DNA of 64,000 nt from Symbiodinium natans (lineage: Eukaryota > Sar > Dinophyceae > Suessiales > Symbiodiniaceae): the NCBI GenBank assembly GCA_905221605.1, contig CAJNDS010002786.1, forward strand, positions 1 to 64,000, written 5' to 3'. The notes beneath the pieces were generated by a model. That model ran no database searches and was not told the origin of the DNA. It worked only from the letters and a program-made list of their open reading frames with translations. A program made the translations under genes and the position numbers. Positions 10,299 through 22,290 of this stretch are shown in pieces; the first letter of the stretch is position 1; every line of letters begins with the position of its first letter.

Positions 10299-12876
10299 AA
10301 GGCTCCTCAGCAACCAAGCAGGAGCGCAACATGCTTGGGGCAGGGGCTTCTGCTGCAAGAGCGAGGACGCCAAGCAAGCCGCCAACGTCAGGCTCTCGCG
10401 CACCTGTGTACTTCTCCCCCGGAAACCCTCCCGAGTCAGAGGCGCGGAATTGGAAACGGCTACAGGGTAACATCAGTTTAACCTCATGAATTAGCAACAT
10501 CCCAGCATATCATAACATGCCTCGTCGGCTGCAAGGTGTTCCACAGCAAGCCGAGCCTGGCACGTGGCAAGCAGCTGGGCAAACAGCTGGGCAAACAACC
10601 CTCCTTGGCAAGGATCTCCGGCCGCTCTGCAAAGTTGTCTTAGGTCCTTGATTTTTTCAAGCGCCTCGTCCAGCCGCTCCTGAGCCTCTTCGAAACAGCC
10701 AAAATGCACCAAGCGTACGCCTGCAGGCAACGAAAGGGCTTGGGACGCAACAAGGACCACGCAGACCCGCCCCCCAGGCCGACCCTTCGTGATGATGCGG
10801 TCGACGGCAGTTTCAGGGCTGGCCTTAGAATCATTTCTACCATCGGATGCTGTCGTGTGCTTCTGGGAACACTTCCACTCCGGCATCTTGGAGAAAGTCT
10901 CAAGAGGCCCGATGCCAACAGCTTCAAGTTATCCCAAAGGTCCGTCACAGCAGGGTTTTGGGAAGAGAAGCCCAAGTCAAATGGGATCATGCTTCCATGG
11001 ACTCCCGAGCTGGCAAGCTGATCAGGCCCAGGGGCATCGCCAAGCTCAGGAAGCCGAAAGCTCTGTGTGTGGCCAAGGCCACGAACCTCAACGTAGGGTT
11101 TAGGGTTTAGGGTTTAGGGCCCAGCGTTTAGGGTTTCAGTCATTGGCTTGGACCGAGTTTGGTGAGCAAGTCACGCGATGCTGGAGAAAAAGAGGCCGCG
11201 GCCTCGCCGTCAAGGCTTTCAGCGGCTGCGCCTCTGCGGATGCTGTGAAGGTGATACTGCTATTCCTCGACTCCCTCTCGACTCCCTCTCGACGAGGCTT
11301 ACCCTTAACTTGGGTCCCACCCAAATGGAAACTCAAGCAGAAACAGCCACAATGCATCGACAAGCTCGACCCGTTCTGCCAGTTGTGCAGAGCCGCACAG
11401 GAGTCCGGATGCTTGCTTGCGGCCCTTCTCTCCGGCATAGAGCTCCGCGTCCTGGAATCTGTGGCTGCTGCACACATTCCCGGACCACTACCGGCACATT
11501 CTTGCCTGTAGGGTACAAGTACTACAAGTAGTAGTGATGTTAATGGCAAGATGACGCTGAAGGCATGGCCCGGCTGCTAGAAGAAACTGGGACTCGAAAC
11601 AAGAACTGAGCAAAAGTGTTGCCAACCGGAGTGACCAGAAGGACCTCATGGCGCCCTTGGGGGCACGTCCTTGAGCCACAGGCCCAGCGGGCCAGACTTG
11701 CTCCACTCCAGAACTTCCTGCACGGAGACAAGGCTTTGACTGAGGACCCTCTCGACAAGAGATGAACTCAGACAACACAAGCCATAGACGGGAATGGCAG
11801 CAGCATGCAGCGGCTCGAGACATGCATCATGCACAACTGTAGTTACTGTAGTTACTGTAGTTACTGTAGTTACTGTAGTTACTGTAGTTACTGTAGTTGA
11901 GTACACAGCTGTAGTTGAGTTCAGCCACACACACACAGACACAGACACACAGACACACTCGCCTTGGCCATGCTGACGACCAGACGCGTGCCGACGGCTT
12001 TGTCCTCTGCTTGGAAGCTACGGTGGCTTTCTTGCTACTTACAGGCACAGCGCAGGCGATGGTTCAGGCAAATCCTCTTGCTTCTCGTGATCAACACGAG
12101 AACGGTACGGGCCGACGTGACGAGCTGTTGGAAAGACGACATGTTGGTTGGCCTTCCTGGTTCACCCCAGACCCCTGCATCATGCGAATTCGTCTCTCTC
12201 CCACAAAACAAGCACGCAGAAGAAGTATGAAAAAGTGCACCAGCCGCCGGTCCTGGAATGTCGAGCCCACAGCCGAGGCCTTCGCGAAGCGCTGCAGCGT
12301 CTCCGCATCCCGGTCCTCTCTTGACGTCCCCTCTCTCAATCTCTCGCGATTTAAACTCCGAGCTTCAAATCGACCTTTTCCAGTGGAGTTCTCTGCTCTC
12401 GCGTCGCGTGACCAAACTCGGGCGCCTTGATGCGCAGTGCGAGGTTTCGCAAGACCATCTCCATGACCTGCCGGCTGGAGAAGTGGAAGACCACGGCTAC
12501 CATGATCATGCCCCCTCAACTTTGCAGGCCTGGGGGCCTTTGCCTGCACGGTGGCCGTTCATCCGGAGCCCTGGAGACAGGATGCCACGGAATCCCACGG
12601 AACCCCCAGCACCCGCAGAGCTCTGAATCCTCTGAACCCGAAGATGCCAAGGAGGCGCCTGGAAGACGGCTTTGGGCACAGAAACGGAGGGACAGGGCCA
12701 GGGCCCAGGACATCTGCGGTCGCCATGGTTGCACAACGTTGTGGCTTCAGTTTCCGGGAGGTTAACCTGGTGGTCCGTCTGATGCTTTGCCATTGGCGGA
12801 GAGAGAAACATTCAGCCAGCACAAAAAAATCTTCTGCCTGCGGGCAGGCGCGGACCAACTCCTGGCAGAGGCCCAC
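10299..12876 (-). CDS. Putative multi-exon gene, function unknown
   Basis: Several minus-strand segments look like exons. About 12876-12770 has LCQELVRACPQAEDFFVLAE and LRQWQSIRR. 12509-12351 opens with ATG (MIMVAVVFHFSSRQVMEM, then LRNLALRIKAPEFGH). About 11770-11655 has VLSQSLVSVQEVLEWSK and GLWLKDVPPR. 10886-10491 has FEEAQERLDEALEKIKDLR, a helix-like stretch, and LFAQLLATCQARLAVEH. 10435-10299 has EPDVGGLLGVLALAAEAP. Splice joints were not resolved, and the segments may belong to more than one gene. A telomere-like tract (11094-11138) and microsatellites lie between segments. No protein family was recognised. Confidence 0.28.
11094..11138. repeat. Interstitial telomere-like tract (TTTAGGG)
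   Basis: Four TTTAGGG units, a short CCCAGCG interruption, then further units. Confidence 0.8.
11837..11899. repeat. 9-bp microsatellite (TGTAGTTAC)n
   Basis: Seven near-perfect TGTAGTTAC units, followed at 11925-11956 by a CACACAGA tract. Confidence 0.85.
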
Positions 12877-13081
12877 GGCTCATACGGCTCATACCACTGC
12901 GAGGGCTTTCAAGGAGGGAGCCCAGCATGGGAGGGCAGCTGTGGGACCGGCAATTTTGTTCACTCAGATCGGCTCACACCCCAAAACTGGCAGGAACGCC
13001 TCGCCACGACGATCCTTGGCTCGAGGAATCGAAGAGGCCGTAACATGCATAGCATATTCGTGGCACTTCACACTCCAATAC

Positions 13082-13140
13082 ATGCCATGCTCATGCGGTG
13101 CTCATGCCATGCTCATGCCATGCTCATGCCATGCTCATGG
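13082..13140. repeat. 12-bp minisatellite (CATGCCATGCTC)n
   Basis: About four to five CATGCCATGCTC units, each rich in the CATG palindrome. Confidence 0.75.
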
Positions 13141-13894
13141 GCCTCGAGTTTGGACTTGGGCTCTGCTGGAAGCTCTAGCAGGAACCGAACCTATCAATTC
13201 CCCAGGACCGCGAGAGCTGCGCAAAGCAGCATGAGCCCTTGTCAAACTGCCACGCATCCGAGCTCAGAGATCGTCAGCAAACATTGGCAACAACTTCGGA
13301 CAGGCTGCAGCTTCATCCCAGTCTTCTGCCACCGTGAGGTGTGAGACAGCGAAGAGGCTGCGGGGGCCTCCGACAAGAAAACCGCAAGCAGAGGCAGCAT
13401 GAGGGAAGAGCAGTCCGACTCCTTCTAAATCCCCCGGAGCTGAACTTCCCTGTCAGGACCCCAACCTCGACTTCTTCGCTTGCACTGCTCCTCAGCTGTC
13501 TCCAGGAGAATCTCCACATCCATCCTGCACAGGGCTCTGTTCACCCGAACTCCACTTTGCCGGGCCCACATACAAGTACAGCTCAGGAGCATCCCAAAGG
13601 CAAATCTGGAGACCTAGTGGATGGGTTGACAGTTCAACAAGTCTTGGCCAGCTTCGTGTCGCGCTGCGACTTCACAGGAGGGGCCATGCTGGGACCTTCC
13701 ACCCTTCGAGCAGCCGCACCTCTCATCCAGATTCACCGCCACACCATGACGGTGCACTCGGACATCCATGCCCAACAATTCCTGAGACATGCAAAACGGA
13801 AGCGGAAATAGAAGAGAGAAGTCTAAAAGGTCCTCGCTTCCTCAAGCTTGCATCAATCACGCAGGCCCCTAGTGCTTTCCTGCATTATTACTTA
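13141..13894. other. No gene recognised
   Basis: Open frames of up to 156 codons on the plus strand (13341-13811) without a recognised domain. Confidence 0.3.
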
Positions 13895-14092
13895 GAAGAT
13901 GAAATCGCGGAATCAAATCGCTGCGATTTAAACCCGCAGGCCCGAATCGCTTCTTATTCGGTCGTATTCAACCGTTGGAAACGCAAATCGCGCGATTCGG
14001 GTTTCCAATTCCAAATCGCAGCTTGTGCTGCTTTCAAGCAGCACTCGTGAGAAGTGGGTTCAATGATTTTTGCGTGTTTGGGAAAAATCATT
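13895..14092. repeat. GCGATT-rich block with hairpin, left border of array
   Basis: Dense AATCGC/GCGATT motifs (13905-14025), including CAAATCGCGCGATTCGGG. Then a hairpin with arms AATGATTTTT (14062-14071) and AAAAATCATT (14083-14092). Both parts reappear elsewhere: the hairpin inside every unit of the following array, and the GCGATT block at the right border (about 16685-16742). Confidence 0.6.
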
Positions 14093-14366
14093 TAGCCAGC
14101 TTGGGCCCAAGGACTTTGTCACTATTTCAGAAATTCAAGTTCAGGGGCGCTTTTAGGAAGCCTTGAATAACCGGAAACTTAGATTCAGAGAGGTGCTGGA
14201 AAGCCTTCAGTTGTTTGGAAATTCAGTTTACGGAGCCATTTGAAGGCCCTCATTGGTCTCGAAACTCGCACGTAGCGAAGTACAGATTTTCTTTCATGTA
14301 TATTTGAGTAAGAGTTTAGAGTTTAGGGCTTAAGCTAAACACCCTCTCGCCCAACCCAAACTATAA

Positions 14367-16395
14367 CTAGGCTTTTCAATGTATGAAACAATCAGGTTGA
14401 GGATTTGATCCAGAAAAGTACCATGTTCAACGACTTACTTCCGAGAGCACTGTGTGCTTTTTTGGTTTGTACCGAATCTGGTACTTCTGATGTGGGGGTG
14501 GGGTAGGGGGGGGGGGGGAGTTGAGCACGAAATGATTTTTGCAGGCCCTGGCAAAAATCATTTCTGATGTTTTTCCTTCAAGGTTTTTGGGTTTAGGGCT
14601 AACAGGCCTTAAGATCAGGGTTTCTTAGCAAACTTGTGGGCATGGTCCTTTGACTTCCAAGTTGCCCTACGATTTGCAGCGATTTGTTGGCGATTTGAAG
14701 CGATCCAAGCACAATTCAGATTCCAGGTTTCTGTCTTCCGCGACGTGTGACAGTCTTCAGGCCTGCCGAGGATTTGGTTTCTTTTGAGTTTCACGACCAT
14801 TTAGGAGTGTCGGCTTTAGGTTTTACAGGGCTCCATCCATGGCACTTGTGTCTTCGTTGTGGCAGTATCATTTATGCTCGAGCTGGGTGTTTTTTTTTGC
14901 ACGGTTTTCGGTTTAGGGGCTAGGATTGAGAGTTTAGCCTTGAGAATCTAGGCTCTAGGCTCTAAGCTAGGCTTTTCAATGTATGAAACAATCAGGTTGA
15001 GGATTTTACCCAGAAAAGTACCATGTTCAACGACTTACTTCCGAGAGCACTGTGTGTTTTTTTGGTTTGTACCGAATCTGGTACTTCTGATGTGGGGGTG
15101 GGGTGGGGGGGGGTTGAGCACGAAATGATTTTTGCAGGCCCTGGCAAAAATCATTTCTGATGCTTTTCCTTCAAGGTTTTTGGGTTTAGGGCTAACAGGC
15201 CTTAAGGTCAGGGTTTCTTAGCAAATTTGTGGGCATGGTCCTTTGACTTCCAAGTTGCCCTACGATTTGCAGCGATTTGTTGGCGATTTGAAGCGATCCA
15301 AGCACAATTCAGATTCCAGGTTTCTGTCTTCCGCGACGTGTGACAGTCTTCAGGCCTGCCGAGGATTTGGTTTCTTTTGAGTTTCACGACCATTTAGGAG
15401 TGTCGGCTTTAGGTTTTACAGCGCTCCATCCATGGCACTTGTGTCTTCGTTGTGGCAGTATCATTTATGCTCGAGCTGGGTGTTTTTTTTTGCACGGTTT
15501 TCGGTTTAGGGGCTAGGATTGAGAGTTTAGCCTTGAGAATCTAGGCTCTAGGCTCTAAGCTAGGCTTTTCAATGTATGAAACAATCAGGTTGAGGATTTT
15601 ACCCAGAAAAGTACCATGTTCAACGACTTACTTCCGAGAGCACTGTGTGTTTTTTTGGTTTGTACCGAATCTGGTACTTCTGATGTGGGGGTGGGGTGGG
15701 GGGGGGTTGAGCACGAAATGATTTTTGCAGGCCCTGGCAAAAATCATTTCTGATGCTTTTCCTTCAAGGTTTTTGGGTTTAGGGCTAACAGGCCTTAAGG
15801 TCAGGGTTTCTTAGCAAATTTGTGGGCATGGTCCTTTGACTTCCAAGTTGCCCTACGATTTGCAGCGATTTGTTGGCGATTTGAAGCGATCCAAGCACAA
15901 TTCAGATTCCAGGTTTCTGTCTTCCGCGACGTGTGACAGTCTTCAGGCCTGCCGAAGCTGAGCCCGTTGAGATGCAGGATTTGGTTTCTTTTGAGTTTCA
16001 CGACCATGTAGGAGTGTCGGCTTTAGGTTTTACAGGGCTCCATCCATGGCACTTGTGTCTTCGTTGTGGCAGTATCATTTATGCTCGAGCTGGGTGTTTT
16101 TTTGCACGGTTTTGGGTTTAGGGGCTAGGATTGAGAGTTTAGCCTTGAGAATCTAGGCTCTAGGCTCTAAGCTAGGCTTTTCAATGTATGAAACAATCAG
16201 GTTGAGGATTTTATCCAGAAAAGTACCATGTTCAACGACTTACTTCCGAGAGCACTGTGTGTTTTTTTGGTTTGTACCGAATCTGGTACTTCTGATGTGG
16301 GGGTGGGGGGGGGGGGGGGGGTGTGAGCACGAAATGATTTTTGCAGGCCCTGGCAAAAATCATTTCTGATGTTTTCCCTTCAAGGTTTATGGGTT
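14367..16395. repeat. Tandem array, about 600-bp unit, 3 full copies plus a partial
   Basis: Units start at the shared sequence CTAGGCTTTTCAATGTATG at 14367, 14967, 15560 and 16172 (spacings 600, 593 and 612). Copies are nearly identical. The third has an extra 21-bp stretch near 15954-15976. Each contains a poly-G tract of variable length and a hairpin with perfect 14-bp arms GAAATGATTTTTGC: 14529-14564, 15122-15157, 15715-15750 and 16331-16366. A 61-codon minus-strand frame is repeated in each unit but looks incidental. A worn fifth fragment (GGTCCTTCTGAA, G run, TTCGAGCACCAAAT) follows at 16420-16467. Confidence 0.92.
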
Positions 16396-16466
16396 TAAGA
16401 CTTAGGATAAGTGTTTAGAACCTGGTCCTTCTGAAGGGGGGGGGGGGGGGGGTTCGAGCACCAAAT

Positions 16467-16543
16467 AACCCTCAACCCTCAACCCTCCACCCTCGACCCT
16501 CGTAAACTCTAAACCCTAAACCCTCAACCCTCAACCTTAAACC
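16467..16543. repeat. Degenerate telomere-like tract (CCCTCAA/CCCTAAA)
   Basis: Mixed CCCTCAA, CCCTCGA and CCCTAAA units directly following the end of the tandem array. Confidence 0.7.
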
Positions 16544-17060
16544 GGAGTCGAGGGTAGGGAAATTACGAGAGGTTTAAGCAACGGAGCTGCTCGAAAGATC
16601 TTTAACGAACCCCAGAAAAATCATTTAGCTTCCCCCTTCAAGTTCCCCTTGAAGCCTCTTTCTCAACCCTTATACATACCCATTCAAATCGCGTGATTCG
16701 GGCTTTCCCCAAACGCGGCGATTCCAAAACGCTGCGATTCTAACATCTAATTGAGACATTGTAGCCAAGCATCACTCAGCGCCACCGCCATAGCCTTGGA
16801 TGAAACCGCACATGCACAGGCCAGAATCGCGCGAAGAGATGCGACAATTGACACCATTTGCGTCTGGATGGGTTTCGACAGCCTACTTGGAGGTTTTGGG
16901 GCTTTGGCTCAGCATGCCCTCTGACTCCAGAAGCGTGCAGCGGTGAACCAACAAGGAACCAGTGTCGTCAGCGATGAAATTGCAACAGCTGTTCTGGTAG
17001 CATACCAACTATCAGAAACACATACATCATCATTTCACGTGTCCCTCGCTCCAGTCTGCA
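16544..17060. other. No gene; GCGATT block as right border of array
   Basis: 16685-16742 carries AAATCGCGTGATTCGGG and two further GCGATTC motifs, matching the left border block at 13895-14025. The rest is unassigned. Confidence 0.45.
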
Positions 17061-17835
17061 CTCTGCATCAAGCTCGCAAATTCTTTCCATTGCCCTGAGC
17101 GGCACTCCGATCGTACCCGTCGAGCGCGGTATTCACACAGACGAGCAGTTGCGGCTTGCCATTCCTGAGATGTGACAAAGCCATTAAAGTACAAAAAAGG
17201 GACGACAAAGGAGTGAATCCTGCTTTGACAGGCGACGAGGGGCCGACCATGTTACATCTGGCTTCACAGACAGAAACACAGAACACCGAGGAAAAGACCC
17301 TTCACGTGACACAACAATGATCCCAAGGAACTGCCACCGCCCCAGGGTGTCACCCAACCCCCCACTCTGCCAACAAGGTGGCGGCGCCGCGGTGCCCTGC
17401 GCAGAGCTCACACCGGTGCCCAGCACTTTGGAGGCAGCCTCCAGCACGGCCTCTCCATGTGCAAAGCATCAGAAAGTCCCAGTGCATCAGGGTGTGCAAA
17501 GCAGTGCAAAGCGCCAGCCTACCGATCCCCTCACCATTTGAAGAACATGGCAAGCACGTGCAAGCCCGGCCTTGGGAAGGAAGTCGGGCACCTGCGAGGA
17601 TGGCGTGGAATCCAGTGGAACCCCAGACCGCGTCACAGCATCGGGGAGCTCTTGCGCCCCAGAAAAATGAAAAAGCACCACGAAAGCATAGAAGGCACGT
17701 AAAAGATCTGACTCAAGTTGAAGCTCTTAGACATGCATCCTGAGCCCCCCGTTTGCCTGCTGCGGCCGCAGGCAGGCTGCCTCCTCCATCTCCTCAGAGA
17801 ATGCAGATGGCTGCACTCGGGTTTCAGCTCCACAT

Positions 17836-18318
17836 TCAGAGGCTGTCACGTCCTATCACATCACACTGTTGTGTGTCGCTTTGCATCGTTGACAAGTTCA
17901 CACGTTTCACGACGAGTTCAGAATGGTTCACGTGCCAAGAAGCCAAAGTTAGGAGCGGATCGCGGAGCACTTCGCGAAGAATCCTAAGCACAGCGAGAAA
18001 ATGCTGGAACCATCTGGGACCATCGGAAACAATCTGGCATCTAGTCGTATCTATTCGTGAGAACTCGTATGCTGATGTCAAGAACGGAGTAGTCCTGAGA
18101 TGCAGCGGCTGCTGGCGCTGCATCGGCTGAAGGATGATCAGATGCAACAGTTCACCGCAAAGCTTCAATTTCATGTACTCCCACCTGCAGAAATCAACCA
18201 ATACACGAGACCCTGCTAGAGCAAGTGCAACGACCACTTTCCGCAGCGAAGCCACTCGAGTGTGTCTCTGTTGTGTCTTGAAGGTGGTCGCTTGTTCCTT
18301 CGACGTTGCAAATACCAC
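17836..18318 (-). CDS. Long open frame, hypothetical protein
   Basis: A 160-codon minus-strand frame with protein-like composition (VVVALALAGSRVLVDFC, FQHLHLAVLRILREVLRD-like segments such as WFQHFLAVLRILREVLRD). It is the longest frame in this stretch, but no domain was recognised and exon ends were not tested. Smaller minus-strand frames at 17068-17290 may belong to the same transcription unit. It could equally be chance. Confidence 0.22.
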   Translation of the reverse strand: MVFATSKEQATTFKTQQRHTRVASLRKVVVALALAGSRVLVDFCRWEYMKLKLCGELLHLIILQPMQRQQPLHLRTTPFLTSAYEFSRIDTTRCQIVSDGPRWFQHFLAVLRILREVLRDPLLTLASWHVNHSELVVKRVNLSTMQSDTQQCDVIGRDSL

Positions 18319-19192
18319 ATTGCGGCTAACTCATCATCAGGTCACTAGTTGTGGCACTGCTCAAGATATCTATATGTCCAGAATCTTCATCTGTTACTGG
18401 CCACTCCTGATTTGTGGATGCCAGTGTTGTTTGCGTGGCAGCACGCGCAAGCCTTTACAATTAGGCTGCGGCTAGGAAAGGTCTGTACTTAAACTGCTTG
18501 TACCGACCCTAAACCCCGGCCCTAAACAGACTCCCTTTGCAAGTCTTCTGGCTGCGTTTGGAGGTGTTAGGAACGGGGAGACTGCGAACTTCGGGCTTTG
18601 AGGATGTATCTTTCGAAATCATGGACCGTGGATTCCCTGGATTGCGGCACCAAATTTGTTGACGAGCAGCCGCGACCGTGCTCGGGACCAAGCCAGATTC
18701 AGCTGAGTCTGCATCAAAGCACCGCAGTTTAACATTTTAATATGACGAGCTTCTGGGAATGATCAGGGAGCTGCTTGCCGACAAGACGGGGGCAGCAACA
18801 AAGTGCATAAAGTGCTCAGAATGATCAGACAGGAGAGATGCCTCTTGTTCAATGGCGTGCATCCTGAAAAACCTGTGCCTGACGAAGAGCATCACGCGGC
18901 CGCCTTTGATGATTGACCTGGGGAATGGACAGCGAGAAGTCGCGAAGACTATCCATGAATATCCCTTGACTCCTTGTCCGAAACCGCATCGAAGCATATC
19001 GCAGTTCGCATCACTGATGCTTAAACGAACAAGTGGATGGCAAATCTGGGGGCCGCAGCCCAAGGATCACGAAAGCGCTGATGGCCTGTTCCGTATGATT
19101 GCCACAACAGACATCTTTTCAAGTTCCTTCCTGCATCTTCTAGCTGCTCGTACCACCTCGCTGAGTTGGAAGATGAATCTGCTGCAAAAGTT
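18319..19192. other. No gene recognised
   Basis: Overlapping frames of about 60-118 codons on both strands (for example 18852-19208 plus, 18737-19063 minus). None was recognised. Confidence 0.3.
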
Positions 19193-19667
19193 GGGATACT
19201 CCGGATGAAAAAATCTATCTTTCTTGTTCAACTGATGCTTCCTCCACGCCACTATTCAAAAAACTGCTAGACTGCTTACGAAACACAAACTAAACACACA
19301 TAAGCTACGAGATACTTGGAACAATGGCCCTATGAATGCCCTAGAAATACTCCTGGTGGGCAAGTGGAGTCGTGGAGAACGTGTCACGCATGTCAGCGTC
19401 GCACCCTTTGGGACAATGGCGAGCCAAGTGGGATACTCCGGATGAAAAATCTATCTTTCTTGTTCAACTGATGCTTCCTCCACGCCACTATTCAAAAAAC
19501 TGCTAGACTGCTTACGAAACACAAACTAAACACACATAAGCTACGAGATACTTGGAACAATGGCCCTATGAATGCCCTAGAAATACTATCGGTGGGCAAG
19601 TGGAGTCGCGGAGAACGTGTCACGCATGTCAGCGTCGCACCCTTTGGGACAATGGCGAGCCAAGTGG
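19193..19667. repeat. 237-bp tandem duplication
   Basis: The sequence from GGGATACTCCGGATG (19193) to GCGAGCCAAGT (19429) is repeated from 19430 with very few differences: one A fewer in the A run, CCTGG versus ATCGG, and TCGTGG versus TCGCGG. It is a simple head-to-tail duplication with no coding meaning that I can see. Confidence 0.92.
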
Positions 19668-21790
19668 GAGTGTATCTTGGCTGGCGCTGGAACGACAGTG
19701 TGCGTCGTGATGCTGCTGACTGGCGCCGTTTGCTGGACGCCGGTTCGAGGGATCCAGCCGCGGTGACCGGATAAAATAGAAATCATTACAGACCTGCAGA
19801 GACCTGTGCACCACTTGCCCTCTGCATGGGGCCCGAGGGCGGCCTGACGCAGCCGGCGTTGATGCGAAAACCCAAATTTTCGACAGCCGAATTCGGTCTC
19901 GAGCAGCGCCCGCCTATTCCAGCGCCCTACGGGCCTGTCTCTCCTGTCTTGTGGTAACGCCTCGCGCATCGATTCTTATGTCGAAGTCGCCACACACATG
20001 ATGGGCCAAAGAACACCACAAAGTGTTGAACAGCAGCCAACAGAATACTTAGCCTGCAAAGATTCACAGCACGAGGCTTCATCCGTCTCACTTCTGTAGA
20101 AGACCCTGGAATGCAAAGCACCAGATGAAACACGACACGCTCGTCGTGCCGCAACAAAGCAGCCCAAGCTGGGCCTTTGCGGAAGCCATGACGGCCTCTG
20201 TTCGCCCGGAGAGCAAACCTCAGATGCGGAAAGTTCAGAAACCGTTGTGCGCCTCCGTGGAGAGACTTGCGGAACGGTTCTTTTCGTGTCACCTGACACA
20301 GATCTCGGCAAGGATCAACGATTGCTGTTACGCCTCCGCATGGCTGCATTTTGGTGGGCCTAGTGTGGAACTGGCCTGTGATGCAAAAACCATTCGCGAA
20401 GAAAAAACTCCACGCATCTCCATGCTGTTTGATTAGGCACAGTCACCCCTGATTGAACAAAGTGATGTGACGCCTGATGACTCACATGAATCGATCCTCC
20501 AGCTCTTCCCGACAGCTGATGAAGCAAGACTTCCCATCATAGGCCATGTCATCCTATTGCCCTCACCAAGGCCCGCCGTGAAGCATAGCAGAACCCCGCA
20601 ACCTTTGAATGTCGTTCCGGACACTCTCATTAAAGATGAAAGTCATCTCGACGGGAAATTGTCCTGACTTGTCCCAACCGACTCTCCCTGAACCTGCATA
20701 CGCATCGCTGCAGAACTTGTTCCTCGCAGCGGCTGCAAGCTGTACTGTTTCATGGAACCGTCGGATCCAGGACAAACCAGGAAACATTACATCGAGCAAG
20801 ACAGCAAGACTCGTTCCCGGTAAGCAGAAGGCCCACGCTCCGCCCATGCTACAACCAAGCAGCCCAACGCTGACATCGGACCAAACCGAGGCCAGCCTCA
20901 TATGCTTTTGGCAGAGGCGGGAGAAAAGGGGAGGGAGGGGGAAGTCGGGAGATGCCCTCGTTGCTGGTATGCTTAGATGGCATTTTTTGCAAAGTTGTTT
21001 CCAGCGCTTCAAAGCCGAAAGCCGACGCCGTGCAACCCCGCTAAGTTCATCCCTCGAGGACCCAAGGGCTCAAGAGAGCAACTCCTGAGTGCAGCGCAGA
21101 ACGCTCAGCAGAATGGCAGGGCAAAGGTAGGAAAGCCTGGGATTCGAGAGGATGGGACCGCCATGTCTGGGCCGCTCGTGTGAAAGTTCCACCCAGAATG
21201 AACAACAAACCTACCAACTACTCCGCCAGGACACCAGGATGGGAAAGCAGCGCTGCATGCAGAGTGGCCTCGTGCCATTTGGCCTGAGATCTCAGGGGCA
21301 AGGTGGGACGTGACGTGTCACCGCTTCCAGGCAGCAGCCTCGCCGGCTAAATCACAGGGGTCTGCAAGTTAAGAAAGTTGGAACAAACTGGAAACAAGAC
21401 AGGAACCAAGTCTGTTGCTCTGTAATTGCGCGAAACCGTGTTCGAAGGAGAAACAACTTGAGTCTCACATGTCTCACTTATTTTTGCAGCCCAGGCGCTC
21501 TTCGAGACCGCACTAGGCCCCAGCCAAGTGCTTGATGCCGCCAAGTTTTACAAAGCTTCAACGATTGGCGTTCTTTGATATCATTTGCGTGAGCATCGTC
21601 TGGATAATCAGTAAGCCACGCTCTCGAGTTTAAGATGCTCGGTGGCAACATCATGCAGCAGCTATTCAGCTATGCTGCATTTGGGCCGAGGTTTGCATCG
21701 ATGCGCTTCCCTTCGAGCGGATGTGCACTGGTCTAGCATGTCGGGTATGTCTAGCCCTGTTTAGCCTACCAAATTGACAAGAGGTCCCCC
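19668..21790. other. Unassigned open frames on both strands
   Basis: Frames on both strands look partly protein-like. Plus: 20125-20436, 20467-20667, 20609-21088 and 20977-21183. Minus: 20563-21012 (VSVGLLGCSMGGAWAFCLPG) and 19927-20349. They contradict one another, no domain was recognised and no splice model could be built. A gene is possible here but not supported. Confidence 0.25.
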
Positions 21791-21792
21791 GT

Positions 21793-22170
21793 CTATTTTT
21801 CCCCCAAGAAAGTCTCACGGAGAGAGGCAAGGGAGCAGCCAGCGAGCTCTGCGGCGAGGTGTGGCCCCGCCACACCCCCGCCGCTGTCACCGCTGCCAGC
21901 ACTGTACGCACCTGCCCTGGCTTGATTCTCCAGCGCTGTCGCATAGGCTGCAGCGCTGGGACTTACACGACGCCTGCTAAAGAGATCCAGCACCCAGGCC
22001 ACAAATGTGACCGGGGATCCAGAAACGCCAGGCGAAGGCAAGATATCTTCGGTACCCATCACGGTGCCCAGGGCTGCTCCAAACAATGTGGTCGTCAGGA
22101 GTTTTGGATGGCAATGCAGCTCCTCCAGCAGGCGAAAATTAACAGACTTTTCACCTTACTCTTGTCGCCC
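21793..22170 (-). CDS. Possible downstream exon(s) of the PPR gene
   Basis: The minus strand reads RLLEELHCHPKLLTTTLFGA and then ALGTVMGT, which resembles the second helix and start of the next unit in dinoflagellate PPR repeats (LLEEL...TT.FGAAL). It is in line with, and 3' of, the PPR reading frame that stops at 22291. The intervening 120 bp includes a (CA)n tract and no obvious exon. If real, the stop at 22291 is intronic. The alternative is a chance frame (98 codons). Confidence 0.3.
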
Positions 22171-22261
22171 CATGCACCTCATGATGCAACACGCCGCCAT
22201 GAGGAAGTATCTTTTCAACTGGGGTGTATTTGGATGAGCAAACCAAACAACCAAGGATCTC

Positions 22262-22290
22262 TCACACACACACACACACAAAAAAAAAAC
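22262..22290. repeat. (CA)n followed by poly-A
   Basis: About ten CA units, then nine A. On the minus strand this is a poly-T/(TG)n tract right after the PPR stop codon. Confidence 0.8.

Noticed and set aside
19741-19765. GGTTCGA as the T-loop of a tRNA gene
   Set aside because: No matching acceptor, D-arm or anticodon arm could be folded upstream.
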